Shown: piece after piece, positions 1 through 10,103 of the stretch
Layout of the letters: each line of letters begins with the position of its first letter
Position numbering within the stretch: position 1 is the first letter of the stretch
Source of the DNA: Rhypophila decipiens
Taxonomy: Eukaryota; Ascomycota; Sordariomycetes; Sordariales; Naviculisporaceae
Assembly: GCA_033297075.1 (NCBI GenBank)
Contig: MU858195.1
Location: 1 to 64,000 of the forward strand
Length of the DNA stretch: 64,000 bases
Direction: 5' to 3'
Notes under the pieces: generated by a model
What the model saw: the letters and a program-made list of their open reading frames with translations, nothing else
Told to the model about the DNA's origin: nothing
The model's database searches: none
Position numbers and translations under genes: made by a program

Positions 1-1646
1 CGCTCAGTCTGGCCGTTGGTTTGCGGGTGGTATGCTGATGACGGCCTCGGCGTCGTGCCCAACCTGCTATGAAGTGTCGTCCAAAACTGCGATATGAACT
101 GCTGCCCCCTGTCTGATATGATGGTCCGAGGAAGTCCATGCTGCGAGTAAACCCGTTCCAGGAATCCATCTATCAGCTCCTCAACTCCCAGGCCTTCTGT
201 CGGGATGTAATGCCTCATCTTCGTCAGCCTGTCAACTACCACAGCAATGTGCCGATACGCCCGTCCTCTCCTCCGGCTCTCAAGCAACGGGGTGATGTAA
301 TCGACGGATATATCGGCCCATGGCCGGAACGGGATTGGCAATGGCTTCAAAAATCCTCTCGGGAGCTCCTTCGGGTTCTTTGTTTTCTGACAGGCCAAAC
401 AGCCTGCGACATGCTCCCTGACCAAACCCGTCATTCCTGGCCAGTAGTAGTGACGATTCAATAAGTCGATCGTCTTCGTCCTCCCCGGGTGACCAGTCTG
501 CCTAGAAGCGTGTGTTCTGTGGATAACCTGGGTGTGCAGCTCATCGTCGTCTGGATCCAGTACCAATCGATCTCTGTAATAGACGCGGCCCCCCGTCATA
601 GTGCATTCTGCAAACGGTATCCTCATCCTTTTCTTGATCAGCCTCCCTGGCCAACTTCTTGCATCAGGGTCGCACAGCGCCCCAATCATCTGCTGAAGCA
701 TCGTCGAGCGATCGTAAGACAAGCCGATCAAGTCTTCGATAGGCTTCGATGTATCTATCACACAGAGCTGTAGTCCTTCCAACGCCTCCGGGCTGAATTT
801 GTCCTTCGATATCAGCGCTCGATTACGATACTTCAAGCGGTGATCATTGTCTGACTCTGGGACTTCTCCTGGCCTCCTGCTCAAGGCATCAGGGCGAATA
901 TTGGTTGCCCCTGGCTTGTAAACAATGCGGAAGTCGAATCTGGAGAGGAACTCCGACCACCTCATGTGTCTCGGTGACAGCTGCTTGGTGGTGGTAAACG
1001 TCTGCAAGTTCTTGTGGTCTGACATAATGTCAAACGTCCCTGCGGCCCCTTCCAGTTCTGGCCTCCACTCCTCCAGCGCCTTGATAATCGCCAAGAGCTC
1101 CTTATCGTAGATGTCGTAGTTACACTCAGCGGCCGTATGCTTGGCCGAGAAGTATGCCACAGGGTAGTAATTCCCATCATCCCCTTGCTGTGACAGTACT
1201 CCTCCCGCCGACCAATCCGACGCATCCACTTCTACCATTGCTGGCCTATCCCAGTCATAGATCCTCAGCGTTGGAGCGGTGACAAAAGCCCTCTTCAACG
1301 TAGCAAAGGCGCTATCGCATGCCTCCGTCCAGTCCCACGGCATGTCCTTCCGTGTCAGATCGTGCAGAGGCCCGGTAATCCTCGAGAAGTTCTGGATAAA
1401 CCGTCGGTAGAAGTTGGCAAAGCCAAGAAACTGCTGGAGTTCCTTCCTCGTCGTGGGTCGTTGCCAGGTCTTGATAGCCTCTACCTTCTTTGGGTCCATT
1501 TCAATGCCTCCTGTCGTGATGATCAACCCCAGGTACTTCGTCCTAGAGGTATGAAATTCACACTTATGAATGTCCGCCTGCAAGCCAGCGCCAATCAAGC
1601 GCTTCAAGACTTCCTTGACATGTTCCTCATGCTCCTCCTCTGTTTT
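1..1646 (-). pseudogene. gypsy pol 3' part: RT C-terminal half, RNase H, integrase (partial)
   Basis: The minus strand is open from about 1646 to base 1. It begins in the RT thumb region (KTEEEHEEHV, then KCEFH...YLGLII and FLGFANFYRRFI). RNase H follows, with VEVDASDWSAGGVLSQ, YDKELLAII and MSDHKNLQTF. The integrase zinc-binding module comes next (HRTHASRQTGHPGR...CLACQ), then the catalytic core with its first two aspartates (SVDYITPL and ISDRGQQF). The third catalytic acidic residue would lie beyond the left edge. The frame differs from the protease frame because of the upstream deletion. It encodes enzymes for reverse transcription and integration but lacks the RT active site, so it is not functional alone. 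Confidence 0.85.
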
Positions 1647-2478
1647 GGAATTTGACTCTGTGAGGTTTGTTAGGGATCATGATCGCTCTCTGACTGGGTT
1701 CAGCATGAGTCCAACGCGGGCCGTTCTCCAATGCCCTCTTCCTTGCTCGCTCGAGACTGTCTCGTTGTCGATGTTCTCGTCGCTTTCTGGCTTCCCGTTC
1801 CTGGGCCTCTATCGTCTTCCTCATCCGTTTGACCTTCTTGTCGTCCGGGTCGTCGTCGTCGGAGTCCTCACCGTCGGTGTCCTCCTGGCTCTCTGCCCCT
1901 GATTCCCCTTCGTCAGGGATCTCTTCCACCGTCGGTGCTTTATATGATGTGCCAACCGTCTCTAACTCCGGTGCTTCCAGTGCTTTGGGTGCACATCGGA
2001 GACGCGCAGGCAAGCCCTCCGGTAGGCAATGTCGCACACAATGCTCCCTGAAAGTTAGACTCGGTACTGACCAGTCGATGTCTGGATTATGCTTCTGTAG
2101 CCAAGGGAGCCCCAGAATGACTGGGTTCTTGCGAGACAAGTTCGTCAAGTAGAACTCTATGTTCTCCCTATGGTGCCCGATTCGCATGACCACATGAACG
2201 GAGTTGGTGATCCAGTCGCTCAACTCTCCATGTGCCAGATATAGCGGCTTCGGTTTCTCCAGTCTCGTCCTCGAAAAGCCCCTCTCCTCGGCAAACTTCC
2301 TGTCCATGAACCCAAAAGCAGACGCTCCCGAGTCTACCAATCCTTGGGTCCTCACTTCCCATTCGTCACGCTCGCCAGAAGAAAGAGACACGTAGAGTAA
2401 TATAGATTTATTGTTGCCCATCTTACTCAAATATAACGGTTCTCCGTAGTCTCCTTCTCTGGGCTCACCCCCCCACAT
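1627..2478 (-). pseudogene. gypsy pol N-terminal part: aspartic protease and linker
   Basis: The 283-residue frame contains a retroviral-type aspartic protease with LVDSGASAFGFMD near residue 47 and the flap and core segment ending in PVILGLPWLQKHNPDIDW. An acidic and basic linker follows (EDTDGEDSDDDDPDDKKVKRMRKTIEAQEREARKRREH). The frame then stops just past the deletion junction at about 1645-1660. The first ATG lies just after the gag stop and in the -1 frame relative to gag; the -1 frame is also open for at least a few codons upstream, so it would normally be made as a gag-pol fusion by frameshifting. The protease motif itself looks intact. Confidence 0.85.
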
Positions 2479-2483
2479 GCGAT

Positions 2484-4124
2484 TTACTGCGAGGGGCCTC
2501 CATTTCCCTGGCCATGACCAAAGCCGCGGAATCCTCCGTGGTCGTCCAGCTCGCCGATGACTCTTCCGCCTCCTGTGTCGTTGAAATAGCCCGCACCGCG
2601 GCCTCCAGCATGGCCGGCTTGGAAGTTGCCATCCTGGCCGTTGCCGGTGTAGCCGCCCGTGTAGGCATCTCCTGGGTTGCCGTCAAAACCGAAGGTACGG
2701 AGGTTCTGTGCATTGTAGGGACCTCCTCGGCCACCCTGGCCTTGGTAATTTCCACGTTGCTGGTAGCCTCCTCCGCGCTGGTAGGTCTGCTGCTGTTGGC
2801 CGTTCTGACCCAGACCGTAGTTGTTTCCATACTGGAAGTTCTGCTGACCATTCCAGCCACCCGGATCATTCCAGCCACGGCCCCCTCCCTGGTTGCCGTT
2901 GAAACCACCGCGGTTGCCGCCGCGACCGCCTCTGCCTCCTCTTCCGTTGCCGTTGGCGGCATTGTTGTAGTTGGCTGCAGGGGGGCGGCCGTTCTCGTCG
3001 TGGTCCTTGGCGAAGTGTCCCGGTTTTCCGCACTTGAGGCAGAGTCCTTTCTCGAACCGCTGCTCTCTGATCTTCTGCTTGTCAGATTTCGTGCCCATGG
3101 CATCCAGATCCATAGGATCATCGACGCCGGAACCGCCTCCTCCACCGCCGCCGCCGCCGTTGCCATTGGCGTCCTTGCCCTTCTGGTTCTGGTTGGCGCG
3201 GTAGCCCTCTTCAAAGTTGAGAGCTTCCTCGTTGGAGGCTAGTTCATTCATGATAGCGAGCCACTTGTCCCACTCATTCTCGCCTGGGAGGCCACGCTGG
3301 ACCTTTAATGCCTTTCTCAACGGCTCGTGGACCTTCTGCTTAAGCCCACGGACTTTAGCTGCGTCGTCGAGGTTAATCTTCTCAGACAGCTCGATGTATC
3401 TCGTGATGAAGTCGGCGTAGGACTTATACTTCCCTGCCTGCGTGAGATTTCTCCAGTCAGCCTCCGCCCGGACCGTGACGTTGACAGTGTGGTAGCGGGA
3501 TCTGAGCTTCTCGAGCAGCTCTTTGGCTGTCTGAACTGGCCACTGCGAGGTGTCGTCGGTCTCGATGATCTTGTTGATGATGTGGGAGACGGATGTGTAA
3601 GCTCCGCCTTCCAGGAGACTGCCTGCATGCAGGATCTTCTGCTTCTCGGTAGCGAAGACCTCGTTGTCCTGTGCCCAGCGGATCTGGATCTTCTGCTCCC
3701 AGGTATTGTACTTCTCCGAGCGCTTGGCGGCGTCGGTATCAGAGCCCGTGAATGCGTCTGGATCGATGGCTCTGGGTCTTCTCGATGTGTTGGTGCTCGC
3801 GGCCGGCGCCTCCATTCTTGCTCCTGCAAGTGCCTTGGCGACTGCGGTCTCGAGCTCCGTAACACGGGCGATCCTGCGGTTCAGTTCGTGCATCGTGATG
3901 ACCCATGTATGTGCTGTAATCTCCAGGAGTTTGCTGATGGCCTCTGTTGTCTTCCCACCTGCCTTCTGAGTGAGATCGACAATAGCACCGGGGAAGTCAA
4001 GGTCGTCAATTCCATCGTCTACCTGCTGCTCGGTCCTGAAACGCAGGAGAGCCTCGAAGGCGACCAAGCTGTTCCCACTGGCCAGACCCCGAAGGATCCG
4101 CCAGGAATCAAGTCTCTGCACCAT
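2484..4124 (-). CDS. gypsy gag polyprotein with zinc knuckle
   Basis: This intact 546-residue frame has an N-terminal capsid-like region with the gypsy gag pattern (INKIIETDDTSQWPVQTAKELLEKL, then the segment around YADFITRYIELSEK). A glycine-rich linker precedes a zinc knuckle, CLKCGKPGHFAKDH. The usual fourth ligand of CX2CX4HX4C is a histidine here, giving CCHH. The C-terminal 200 residues are Gly/Asn/Gln/Arg-rich with RGG-like stretches and probably bind RNA. The protein would assemble virus-like particles in the cytoplasm. It is the best preserved part of the element, and its stop lies a few bases before the protease frame. Confidence 0.9.
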   Translation of the reverse strand: MVQRLDSWRILRGLASGNSLVAFEALLRFRTEQQVDDGIDDLDFPGAIVDLTQKAGGKTTEAISKLLEITAHTWVITMHELNRRIARVTELETAVAKALAGARMEAPAASTNTSRRPRAIDPDAFTGSDTDAAKRSEKYNTWEQKIQIRWAQDNEVFATEKQKILHAGSLLEGGAYTSVSHIINKIIETDDTSQWPVQTAKELLEKLRSRYHTVNVTVRAEADWRNLTQAGKYKSYADFITRYIELSEKINLDDAAKVRGLKQKVHEPLRKALKVQRGLPGENEWDKWLAIMNELASNEEALNFEEGYRANQNQKGKDANGNGGGGGGGGGSGVDDPMDLDAMGTKSDKQKIREQRFEKGLCLKCGKPGHFAKDHDENGRPPAANYNNAANGNGRGGRGGRGGNRGGFNGNQGGGRGWNDPGGWNGQQNFQYGNNYGLGQNGQQQQTYQRGGGYQQRGNYQGQGGRGGPYNAQNLRTFGFDGNPGDAYTGGYTGNGQDGNFQAGHAGGRGAGYFNDTGGGRVIGELDDHGGFRGFGHGQGNGGPSQ

Positions 4125-4390
4125 CGTGAGTGCGCCGTTGTGGTGATATATTGATGTTCGTAATGTCCGTGGCGTACGCCAATGCTGTCATGCACCCTGT
4201 CCTGTCGCCCCCAGTAGTGCGTCACTGTGGATGTGGGGTGATGGGTTGCGGCCTCTGCAACCTAGTTCGGATGGTTCCTGGATGGTGCCCCGCAGTCGCA
4301 AAAGAAAGTTCTCGGTATCCCCTGAAAGCGCCTGCTCTCAGCTATCTGTGATGGTGTTTGAATTTGTCGTGTCCCTTTGTTTAGGTTGTT

Positions 4391-4668
4391 TGTAGGTGCA
4401 ACAAACTATCACGGCGCAACGTTAGGTGTGGGTAACAATCGATGTTGTTGCACGCAGGGTTAAGTTCCAGAACCCTGCGTGCTCAGCTATTTAAACTAGC
4501 TATGGGCTGCCAAGGCTCTAGCGCCAACGTGGCTCTAGTGGCTTGGCACGCAGCAATGCCCACTAGTGGCTTGGCACGGGGAGTCCCGTGACAACCACAA
4601 CCAAGTCATGACCAGCATAAGTTAGTCGCAACCGAGTCGTCGGAAATTCTACCCATAGACACGTTACA
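4391..4668 (-). repeat. Putative 5' LTR with two perfect hairpins
   Basis: This non-coding segment lies directly upstream of gag. It can be bounded by TGTA...TACA, but no second LTR is available to confirm the limits. It contains a 9-bp inverted repeat (4396-4404 with 4445-4453) and an 11-bp perfect inverted repeat CACGCAGGGTT/AACCCTGCGTG (4451-4461 and 4471-4481, 9-nt loop). A 16-bp direct repeat CTAGTGGCTTGGCACG occurs at 4535-4550 and 4563-4578. No convincing tRNA primer site was recognised. Confidence is for this being LTR or leader sequence, not for the exact ends. Confidence 0.4.
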
Positions 4669-5675
4669 CGGCGCGTCACTTCAATAAAGGGACTAAAGCA
4701 GTATAATAGTTAATAAGACACTATAGATCTATATAGATATCTAAAAGACGCCGATTGGAACTACAAGTATATTCAGTATCTCGTCGAATTCCCGGTAGAT
4801 ATGCCCTAGCTGCTGGAGAGACCGAATCACTTCTTTGGCAGACATAATTCAAAGCTTATAATATGTTGCGTTTAATTGAGACTGATCTTTGGAACCTATT
4901 GAAAAGCAACCCAGCAAGTATAGAGCTAATAAAACAACGCCGCGAGAATACGTAAGGCTGGGTCTTAGGCTCACACGTGGAGCTGACACAAGTATGTAAC
5001 CAGCTGCGCTTGGCGGAGGAGGCGGGAGGAGTCGGCATCGACGATCGTATTTGTTGGGTTTATATTTGCGGAGGTTCCGAGGAGTCGACGTTCCGGAGCC
5101 CTTATGATGTCTTCTTTGCTTACGGTAGTTCCGGTGAGTATTGTCCCCGTCGGCGGCTCCGAGCACGCGGACTCTCGGTTAGTCGGCAGAAGCCACGGGG
5201 CCCGACATTCTCCTCTGGTTGAGCTTGAACAATCTTTTTCCCCCGCCAGAAGTATCCCTTACCTATCTGGAGACGCGACTGCTCTTCCTGGAGTTTCGGC
5301 CCGTGTTGCTGTCCGTGGGGCCAGCTGGGTTCTGGTCTTGAGCCCCTCCATTTCCCGTTTGTGGTCGGGTTGGGCCATCAACTTGGAACCTGTAGGGCTG
5401 TGGCCCATCCACCCTGCTGTTTGAGGTCTGCTTGAACTGGGAAGTTGGTTTTGTCCAACTGCTCCGGCAGTACCTCCTCCTAAACCGGCAGTCGTCTGTC
5501 TGCTGGGACGAGCAATATCGTTACCGAGTTGGGCATAGCTCGAGCTCTGGTGGACATTGCGACGACTCGAGTTGGGTCTGGTGAGCCCGGGAAGCTGCGC
5601 ATGTTATTGGGTGAGAATGTTTAGAATGGACCACAAGACCTCCTCTCCGCCGCCTCCGACTCCAAGCTATCCGCC
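4669..5675. other. Non-coding stretch, partly A+T-rich
   Basis: Bases 4680-4760 are A+T-rich with many TA steps (RIP-like appearance). The rest is of normal composition with only short open frames. I see no convincing gene. The outer junction of the retrotransposon lies in or at the start of this stretch. Confidence 0.5.
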
Positions 5676-6008
5676 ATGGCCACCGACCACCGCCATTATG
5701 AGGAGCTACAGAATGTGAGTGTTCGAGGTAATTTCTCGCCAAGCCTCAAAACGGCTCCGAACATGAACCACAAACAGATGGCGATCCAGTATTTCATGAT
5801 GCAAGCCGATTTCATCGAGGTCCGTGACCTCCTCAAGTTGGCCTCAGGCGTTACCGAACTGTTCTGGACCGGCCACGATGCCGACCCCGAGGTGGCGGAG
5901 GACGACGAGAGTTAGCTTCTCCCATCGACCAATGCCCGCCGACGGGTCGCACAGGCAGCCTTCGATATGGCCAACGCCTTCGTTCGTGCCGAGCACCGGA
6001 AGCAGTAA
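5676..6008 (+). pseudogene. Degraded short gene interrupted by in-frame TAG
   Basis: An ATG in a good context (GCCATGGCC) opens a frame of 79 residues (core MAIQYFMMQADFIEVRDLL, then ASGVTELFWTGHD) that stops at TAG 5913-5915. The same frame then continues with coding-like sequence (NARRRVAQAAFDMANAFVRA) to a TAA at 6006-6008. A 63-nt segment at 5715-5777 has intron-like ends (GTGAGT...ACAG) and can be removed without changing the frame. I do not recognise the family. A neighbouring frame downstream contains FRRSTGRQRNV-like basic sequence, so the original gene may have extended to about 6330 with further damage. Confidence 0.35.
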
Positions 6009-6632
6009 GAGCACTCCTGGTGCCGCCCCGGAGCCACCGACTGGGCAACGATTTGAGAAGGCTCAGCGGAGTTACCGTAACCAAATGAGACGGTACAGGC
6101 CCCGGGGCTTCCGCAGATCGACAGGAAGGCAGCGCAATGTTTGGGATGATGCTGAGGCACCCCCACCGCCACCAGGTGCCCGCTCATGCCCACCACTGTC
6201 CCTCACGGGCTTGTGCATGGCTCAGTCTTCCCCGTCGGAGCCGCTGCAAATTATGAACCTAACAGAGTTCTCGGACGACCGAACTGGTTTTATTGTGACG
6301 AAGAGAAGCGCAACCGCCGAGGCTGGTGGTTGAATGAGAATAACCTCTAATGTAGTAGCGAGACCTTGTTTGTGGACTTAACAGATGGTTGTGGATTTGG
6401 CTTATGAGAGTCAAGGTACCTCTCTGCTTTCATTCTTGTCTGCCGGGATTAGCTAAATCTGACCAACTAGCCCCTTGGTATGGGTTCCTGTCCCGAGGCT
6501 TTGGATTTGATTTTGTTTCTTGGTGACGTGGGCATTGTGTGAATCATGGAAACCTTTGGGGGGCGATATCTAAGTCCAAACAAAAACAAACAAATGAAAA
6601 CTACCGCTGATAAACGACGGGAAGTAGGGTAT
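6009..6632. other. Stretch with no supported gene
   Basis: Open frames overlap in several phases but none has a recognisable domain. Part of it (6009-6333) could be the 3' remainder of the broken gene starting at 5676. Confidence 0.4.
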
Positions 6633-7633
6633 TCAATGTTTCTTACTCCCAAATAGCTTGCCCAAGAATCCAAAGAACCCCCCGCCCTTCTTGGTTTCCT
6701 TATATCTCCCAGGCGTGTTGATGGGTCTCCCGGATCTAGTCCTCCGCTGTTGCTTCTCCTGTGGTTTACTGCCCGAGCCCCCCGACCTTTTGTCTTTGGA
6801 GATAATACGGCCGCTGCCCGTCTTCTTGACTGTGCGTTATGTGGCAATTTGTGTTAGTGTCTTGTATGCCATAGGTAGGTAGGTAGGGTAAAAAGTAGGA
6901 ATGCAATGCAGAGAAAAAGGATTGATCGAGCTCAACGTACAGGTCTTCTGAAACCACTTTTCATATTTCTTCTCGTCCAAACGGAAACGCATCACGATCC
7001 TGCCGTACTTGAACTGTCCTTGACGGTTCCTAAAGGACGACTCGAGCATTTGTCTGGGGTGGTCTACGACGGGGCCGTTGCCCATCTTGGACTCGGCTCT
7101 TCCGCCATGTGAAGTGTTGACAATCTTGTGGGCGTGGAGTGGAACTTGTCCCCTCGCGTAGACCTGCCATGATCATTAAAGGAAAATCCCCCATGAAAGG
7201 GGTGGGCGCAAAGAACGGTGGGGGCATAAAGCTAGACCTTGACTTACTTCGACGTCATGCCGCGCAAGAGTCCCGGTGAGTGGTACTTCAAAATACTTAT
7301 GCGCATTATCTGAAAGGTCAGGTTAGCCAAGAATCTTGCAAAACTGGGGCTGTTATCCAGATGTGGCTGAAGGGCCAATAGGGAAAGGACGGTTGTGTTC
7401 GGTAGGAAAACGGGGCTATGATATAGTGCTATACATTGAGCCGTAAGTTCGTCCAAGCTACTGGGAGTCATGGTCCGGTTTCTGACGCTAATAGCATATG
7501 AAATGCAGTTGCACGGCAGGTTGAGGGTATTCCAGTGGCAGGTGAAATTGGAACCATCAGCGGCGGCTGCCGCATGCTCGTTGATGACCCCCTGCTCGAA
7601 CTGTGTTAGTTGATGATGGTGTTGTCCAGCCAT
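6633..7633 (-). CDS. Unknown protein, four exons, basic C-terminal tail
   Basis: A consistent splice model is 7633-7435, 7309-7248, 7163-6941 and 6829-6633, giving 226 residues. All phases agree. The introns are 125, 84 and 111 nt with GTATAG, GTAAGT and GTACGT donors. The central part (YFEVPLTGTLARHDVEVYAR, then GQVPLHAHKIV and FKYGRIVMRFRLDEKKYEKW) looks well conserved and globular. The tail is rich in K, R, S and G, and the last residues are FFGFLGKLFGSKKH, an amphipathic and basic end that might touch membranes. I do not recognise the family. The first exon and its start are the least certain parts; a longer upstream frame reaches 7792. Confidence 0.55.
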
Positions 7634-8689
7634 CGTGGATACTTGAGCTATATCGTTGGAAAAGGGGTTTGAGCAGAGAAGGCGTGAAGAACCAGGGGTT
7701 AGAGCAAGTGATGAATGGCGAAAATGGCAGAATCCAGGAGTGAATGCTATCATCACGGACAGAACGAGTACTAGTATTGGTGTCTTAACCACCTAATTAA
7801 CGTAGAACTGCGCGCCGGACGTTGAAGTCCCATGCTGGAATACTTATACCAGCTCTGGGCTCATAGACAACAAGTTGCGCTTGATCAGTTGATATCCTAT
7901 GCTAAAGCTCTCCAAATGCTCGCATATTGTACAACCCGACAAGAGCCGCCAGCGACACATGGACCAAACATGAAGCGATAAAAGGGGCTGTGATCATGCT
8001 GTTCTAGTCCTCAGGCGCAGGATAAGCCTTGGTTCTTAAATACAGGCCCCCTTCTATCTGCGCAATGATGGCGTGGCCAGGACGGTGGGCTTGTTCAACG
8101 GCTCAAGCTGGGAAACTGAAACCCAACAGCTCGACCAAAGTCCCTCCTTTTGCTGCATGTGTGGAAGGTAGACAGATCAGGCGTGAAGGTTAATGGTTGT
8201 TACTGCCGGCTGGTTTTAATTTAACTCGCGGCCGCTCATTGCACCTGGGAAACAATCGAGGTTCCATGTTGAAACTCCCGGCATACCCGGTGTGTACGGG
8301 TCCGGTTGAGGTAACCACACTCCTTATTAATAACTGGGGCTCAGGGGCACAAGCTCAGCGCTTGGGAAACACAAGACATGTGCCATATTTGGTATGTTTT
8401 TGGTTGTTAGTTGCTGGAATGTTGGCCCGACTATGTCATGCTTGGTTCCCCTGGGTACCTGCCTGATCACCCATAAATCTCCGTTATCCCCGTACTTGGG
8501 GGCGGAAGGGGTGCCCGACTTTGGTGTTGGTTCCTTCCTGGCTACCTACCCCGCCAGCAGTCGGGCTCACCTTCTCTCAATCTCCAACTTCACACCGGTT
8601 TTCATCATCACAATTGAACCACGTGCACCCAAACCCTTTCCATTTCTTTCATCGCCATTCCGCGTCTGCTCATATCTGGCACCGAAAAA
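7634..8689. other. Intergenic region, divergent promoters
   Basis: This lies between the divergent genes at 6633-7633 (minus) and 8690-10018 (plus). It has no long plausible frame. The last 200 bases before 8690 are C/T-rich, as in many fungal promoters. Confidence 0.5.
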
Positions 8690-10018
8690 ATGGGCTCCCA
8701 GTGGTTTTCAAATTGCAGGCTCGACTTTCGCTTTGACGTTGACCGACGGGCCCCATTCGCAACAGGCGGCTCAAGGTGGCTCACGTTCGATTGGGATACA
8801 CGACGGGTCATTGACGTATGCGTCCCAGAAGAGATCGAAGAGGACGAGGAATTTGTCTTTGGGGCTCTAGACAAATTCATCAACGACCTCCCTCTCGATG
8901 TGGTACGAGTCGAAATCTCGGAGAAGGGCAAACTGCTGTCCAGCTCTTCCGAACTCTATCACGACTTCTATTACATCCCCTATTACCCTCGTCGCACCGA
9001 CTTCCCTCGCCGCCTGAAGACTATCCCCCGCAGTGACCTTACCGAGGTTGACCGACTCGGCGTCCAGGTCGACTTGACTACCTATACACCAGCAAACGGG
9101 CAAACCAAGAAAGTGGTTTTCAAGTACTACTTCACCCCAAATAACGTCTCGGGCTTCTGGCACGAGATCAACTGCGTCATGCGCATGCCCAAACATCCCA
9201 ACATTGTTCCATTCGACTCTCTAGTTGTTGAGAAGATTGATGGACTTGACAGAGTGGTGGGCTTCACCACCATCTACATACCCGGGGGTACACTTGAAGA
9301 GAACAAGAGCCGAGTGTTCAAACTCAAGTATCTAGAGCAACTCACTGGCGTTGTTGACCACCTTAACCTACATCTGGGCATAGTGCATGGCGACATATGC
9401 CCCTGGAACCTCCTCATCGACGAAACGACGGATACCATCCAGCTCTTCGACTTCAATAGCAGCTCAAAGCTGGGCTGGGACGGCAATGTCGGCAACCAAG
9501 ACCTCGACGGCGAGTTTGCCTACGACAAGGACCGCAACGATGTCAAGTTTGTCATATTCACCGTCTACGAGATCATCACGCGCGAGTTCAACTTTCGCCA
9601 GACGTTCGAACCCCATGAGCTGGACGAGTCGATGGAGATGAATATGGAGGTGTGGGATAAAGACCCTGATGTCCTTCTTGATCGTCCCGTCGAGGACTAC
9701 CGCCGCGTGCTGGAAAAGTGGGCGAAGGAGAGAGCCGTGATTGACAAGAGGATTGACCATTACTCAGAGGCGTCAGAGCCGCTCAGTTGGCCAGTTCTGC
9801 GCACCGTTGCGGACCCGAAATTGATCACACTCGGAGAGCATTTTCGGGTGCTTGGTGCGAGTCGTGCGGGATTTGCTGAGGCCGGGAAGGAGTTTATCAG
9901 GTGGGAACGCCCGGCTACCAAAGCATTGCCTTTGCCGGCTGGTCAGCGTCTGCTCGCAACGGGAGAAATCGTTGACGAAGGTGGCGATTCGAGAAGCAAC
10001 AGGCCTGGGAGGAGGTAA
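8690..10018 (+). CDS. Protein kinase-like fold protein
   Basis: This single-exon gene of 442 residues shows a kinase-like core: the beta-3 lysine is in VVFKYYF (K145), the helix-C glutamate probably in HEIN (E159), the catalytic loop is HGDICPWNLL (D235, N240), and the DFG position reads DFN (D254-N256). HGD in place of HRD and DFN in place of DFG place it with divergent fungal kinase-like proteins, so activity is uncertain. The N-terminal 120 residues lack a recognisable domain. No signal peptide or membrane segment is seen; it is probably cytosolic. The first ATG lies in AAAAATGGG and fits the start. The frame is intact and no intron is needed. Confidence 0.75.
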   Translation: MGSQWFSNCRLDFRFDVDRRAPFATGGSRWLTFDWDTRRVIDVCVPEEIEEDEEFVFGALDKFINDLPLDVVRVEISEKGKLLSSSSELYHDFYYIPYYPRRTDFPRRLKTIPRSDLTEVDRLGVQVDLTTYTPANGQTKKVVFKYYFTPNNVSGFWHEINCVMRMPKHPNIVPFDSLVVEKIDGLDRVVGFTTIYIPGGTLEENKSRVFKLKYLEQLTGVVDHLNLHLGIVHGDICPWNLLIDETTDTIQLFDFNSSSKLGWDGNVGNQDLDGEFAYDKDRNDVKFVIFTVYEIITREFNFRQTFEPHELDESMEMNMEVWDKDPDVLLDRPVEDYRRVLEKWAKERAVIDKRIDHYSEASEPLSWPVLRTVADPKLITLGEHFRVLGASRAGFAEAGKEFIRWERPATKALPLPAGQRLLATGEIVDEGGDSRSNRPGRR

Positions 10019-10103
10019 ACCTGGAATGCACGAAGTTGGATCTAGCTATTCTTGATGATCCTGCCTTAAGCTGTGGATAGCGACATATTCCCGCAGCCGT
10101 GGC

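Larger units (their letters stand above)
1..4668 (-). mobile_element. Ty3/gypsy LTR retrotransposon, 5' part, defective
   Basis: Read on the minus strand the order is LTR-like end, gag with a zinc knuckle, aspartic protease, reverse transcriptase (3' half only), RNase H and integrase, which is the Ty3/gypsy order. The element leaves the window at base 1 inside integrase, so the second LTR and the target duplication cannot be seen. The protease frame runs straight into the region that in this family follows the catalytic YxDD box, so about 260 residues of reverse transcriptase are deleted and the downstream part is out of frame. The copy could not move on its own. The pol frame is otherwise open to the window edge, so decay looks recent. 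The 5' boundary is a guess. Confidence 0.9.

Noticed and set aside
2514..4154. Several long plus-strand frames of 240-275 residues
   Set aside because: They are mirror frames of gag; composition (Val/Ala/Ser-rich) follows from the Gly-rich gag codons.
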